Source: Tetmemena sp. SeJ-2015
Taxonomy: Eukaryota; Ciliophora; Spirotrichea; Sporadotrichida; Oxytrichidae
Direction: 5' to 3'
DNA length: 28,125 bases
Assembly: GCA_027382625.1 (NCBI GenBank)
Contig: JAJKFJ010020045.1
Location: forward strand, 1 to 28,125
Under the pieces are notes generated by a model, which was given only the letters and a program-made list of their open reading frames with translations, was not told where the DNA came from and made no database searches. Below are positions 27,335 to 28,125 of the stretch, in pieces. Each line of letters starts with the position of its first letter. The stretch's first letter is position 1. The translations under genes and the position numbers were made by a program.

Positions 27335-27619
27335 TACAATAAGTTCTTCTTCTTCTACAAAGACTATTTCATTTTCTATAGTTTATAAATCTAAAGTTAC
27401 AAGAAGTTAGTATTTTTATTTCATTATCATTCTTATTAATTTTTAGAATAAAAGAGCTGAATAATTAAAGTATGATTTGAGTTTAATAAGACTTTTTAAA
27501 TGCATTTTTAGTTGACAGTAGGATTATTTTCAAATACTAATTTATTGTATGTTTAGGAATTTAAATACTCTCACTTTTAATAACAATATTCTTTATCTCT
27601 CAATACCTGTTTGAACTGA
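27335..27619. other. Intergenic interval between loci 8 and 9
   Basis: About 285 bp, AT-rich. No supported coding stretch; it should hold the end of locus 8 and the start of locus 9. Confidence 0.5.
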
Positions 27620-28125
27620 TTATCAAAGCGTAGATAACAAGTTCAATGTGCCTTTCCAGATCTTACTCACTAACTACTTCTGCTTCTCTTTAGATGAGTG
27701 CCTATAATTTATTATAATTTAGCAAATAGATTAGTGTCTTACTTAATATAAATTAGTTGGTTCGACATCCCCCCTTCTCAAGATAAGTTTAGTCAAGAGA
27801 GTCAAAAGCTAATGGCTTGTGCTGCTGTCAATCAATTCTTTATACACAATAAACAACTCAAAATATTATGAAATATGAATGGTGTCTTAGGTTTACATAA
27901 TTCTTTGCTGAATCTACAGCAGCTGATTTTAAATCTATGAGTGGCTCAGCTTATGAACTTAATGAGCATTAGTAGCATTTCTAGAATTCTTCAAGTATTC
28001 CCAAAAGCTAGAGTGCACGAGGGACAGCAGCTTGTCAAATCTGATCTTTAGGAAAATTGCCAAGAAGTCTTGCCAGTTAAGAGACTGATTTTTACTTTGG
28101 TAACTTTGTCCCTTGCTTGGATTAG
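27620..28125 (+). CDS. Unrecognised gene, partial, cut by the window end
   Basis: Coding composition is clear in pieces: DNKFNVPFQILLTNYFCF near 27640, WFDIPPSQDKFSQESQKL and MACAAVNQFF near 27760-27840, and after an IES AESTAADFKSMSGSAYELN near 27910. An 8-bp pointer pair joins the last two pieces in one frame. The junction near 27700-27755 is unresolved, and past about 27960 several frames look plausible, one with VHEGQQLVKSDLQENCQEV. No family recognised; the gene start is not defined and the 3' end lies outside the window. Confidence 0.55.
27834..27898 (+). other. IES, 65 bp, pointer AATTCTTT
   Basis: The 8-bp repeat at 27834-27841 and 27899-27906 flanks an AT-rich body with an in-frame TGA. 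Removal joins ..MACAAVNQFF to AESTAADFKS. Confidence 0.9.

Noticed and set aside
1..28125. Bacterial-type features such as operons, ribosome binding sites, CRISPR arrays or insertion sequences
   Set aside because: Short GT-AG introns, the TAA/TAG = Gln code and IES structure show a ciliate nucleus; no repeat-spacer arrays are present.

Overview
This window reads as germline (micronuclear) DNA of a ciliate, most likely a hypotrich/stichotrich spirotrich. Two direct observations support this. First, TAA and TAG occur constantly inside reading frames with recognisable protein families, so they must encode glutamine, and TGA is the only stop. Second, almost every frame break or in-frame TGA falls in a short, usually AT-rich segment flanked by an exact 3-9 bp direct repeat. 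Deleting one repeat copy plus the segment restores the frame and often a conserved protein motif. That is the structure of macronuclear-destined segments (MDSs) interrupted by internal eliminated sequences (IESs) with pointers. I resolved about 60 IES candidates (mostly 18-122 bp, one 231 bp), plus several ordinary GT-AG introns of 34-48 bp. The genus cannot be named from this window.

Layout: nine macronuclear-destined loci on both strands. (1) 286-2240 +, kelch-repeat protein, 5' end unresolved. (2) 2433-4085 -, GDP-hexose phosphorylase of the GDPGP1/VTC2 family. (3) 4358-~6660 +, unrecognised Ser/Gln-rich protein. (4) 6661-7644 -, N-terminal part of a membrane lysophospholipid acyltransferase. 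(5) 7921-14001 +, very long Gln/Asn/Ser-rich protein whose C-terminal third carries repeats of the type ECTFxPQ(I/T)N. (6) 14832-~15923 -, TauD/TfdA-type iron/2-oxoglutarate dioxygenase. (7) 17333-19407 -, leucine-rich-repeat protein with a charged N-terminus. (8) ~19813-27334 +, very long Ser/Gln-rich protein with a coiled-coil-like C-terminal part. (9) ~27620-end +, partial unrecognised gene.

Between loci 6 and 7, in DNA with no gene, lies a 611-bp fold-back element at 16125-16735. It has roughly 257-bp, nearly identical inverted arms ending in G/C runs and is flanked by the 8-bp direct repeat GATATTTC, so it looks like a recently inserted, non-autonomous transposon.

The loci are unrelated in function and do not form an operon; in a hypotrich each would normally become its own gene-sized chromosome after DNA elimination. 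All IESs I could resolve are in linear order, so I see no proof of scrambling. The ends of loci 3 and 4 and some junctions in loci 5, 7 and 8 stay unresolved. For IES entries the coordinates cover the first pointer copy plus the eliminated body; the second copy, just downstream, is kept. Because pointers repeat, each exact cut site is ambiguous within the pointer.
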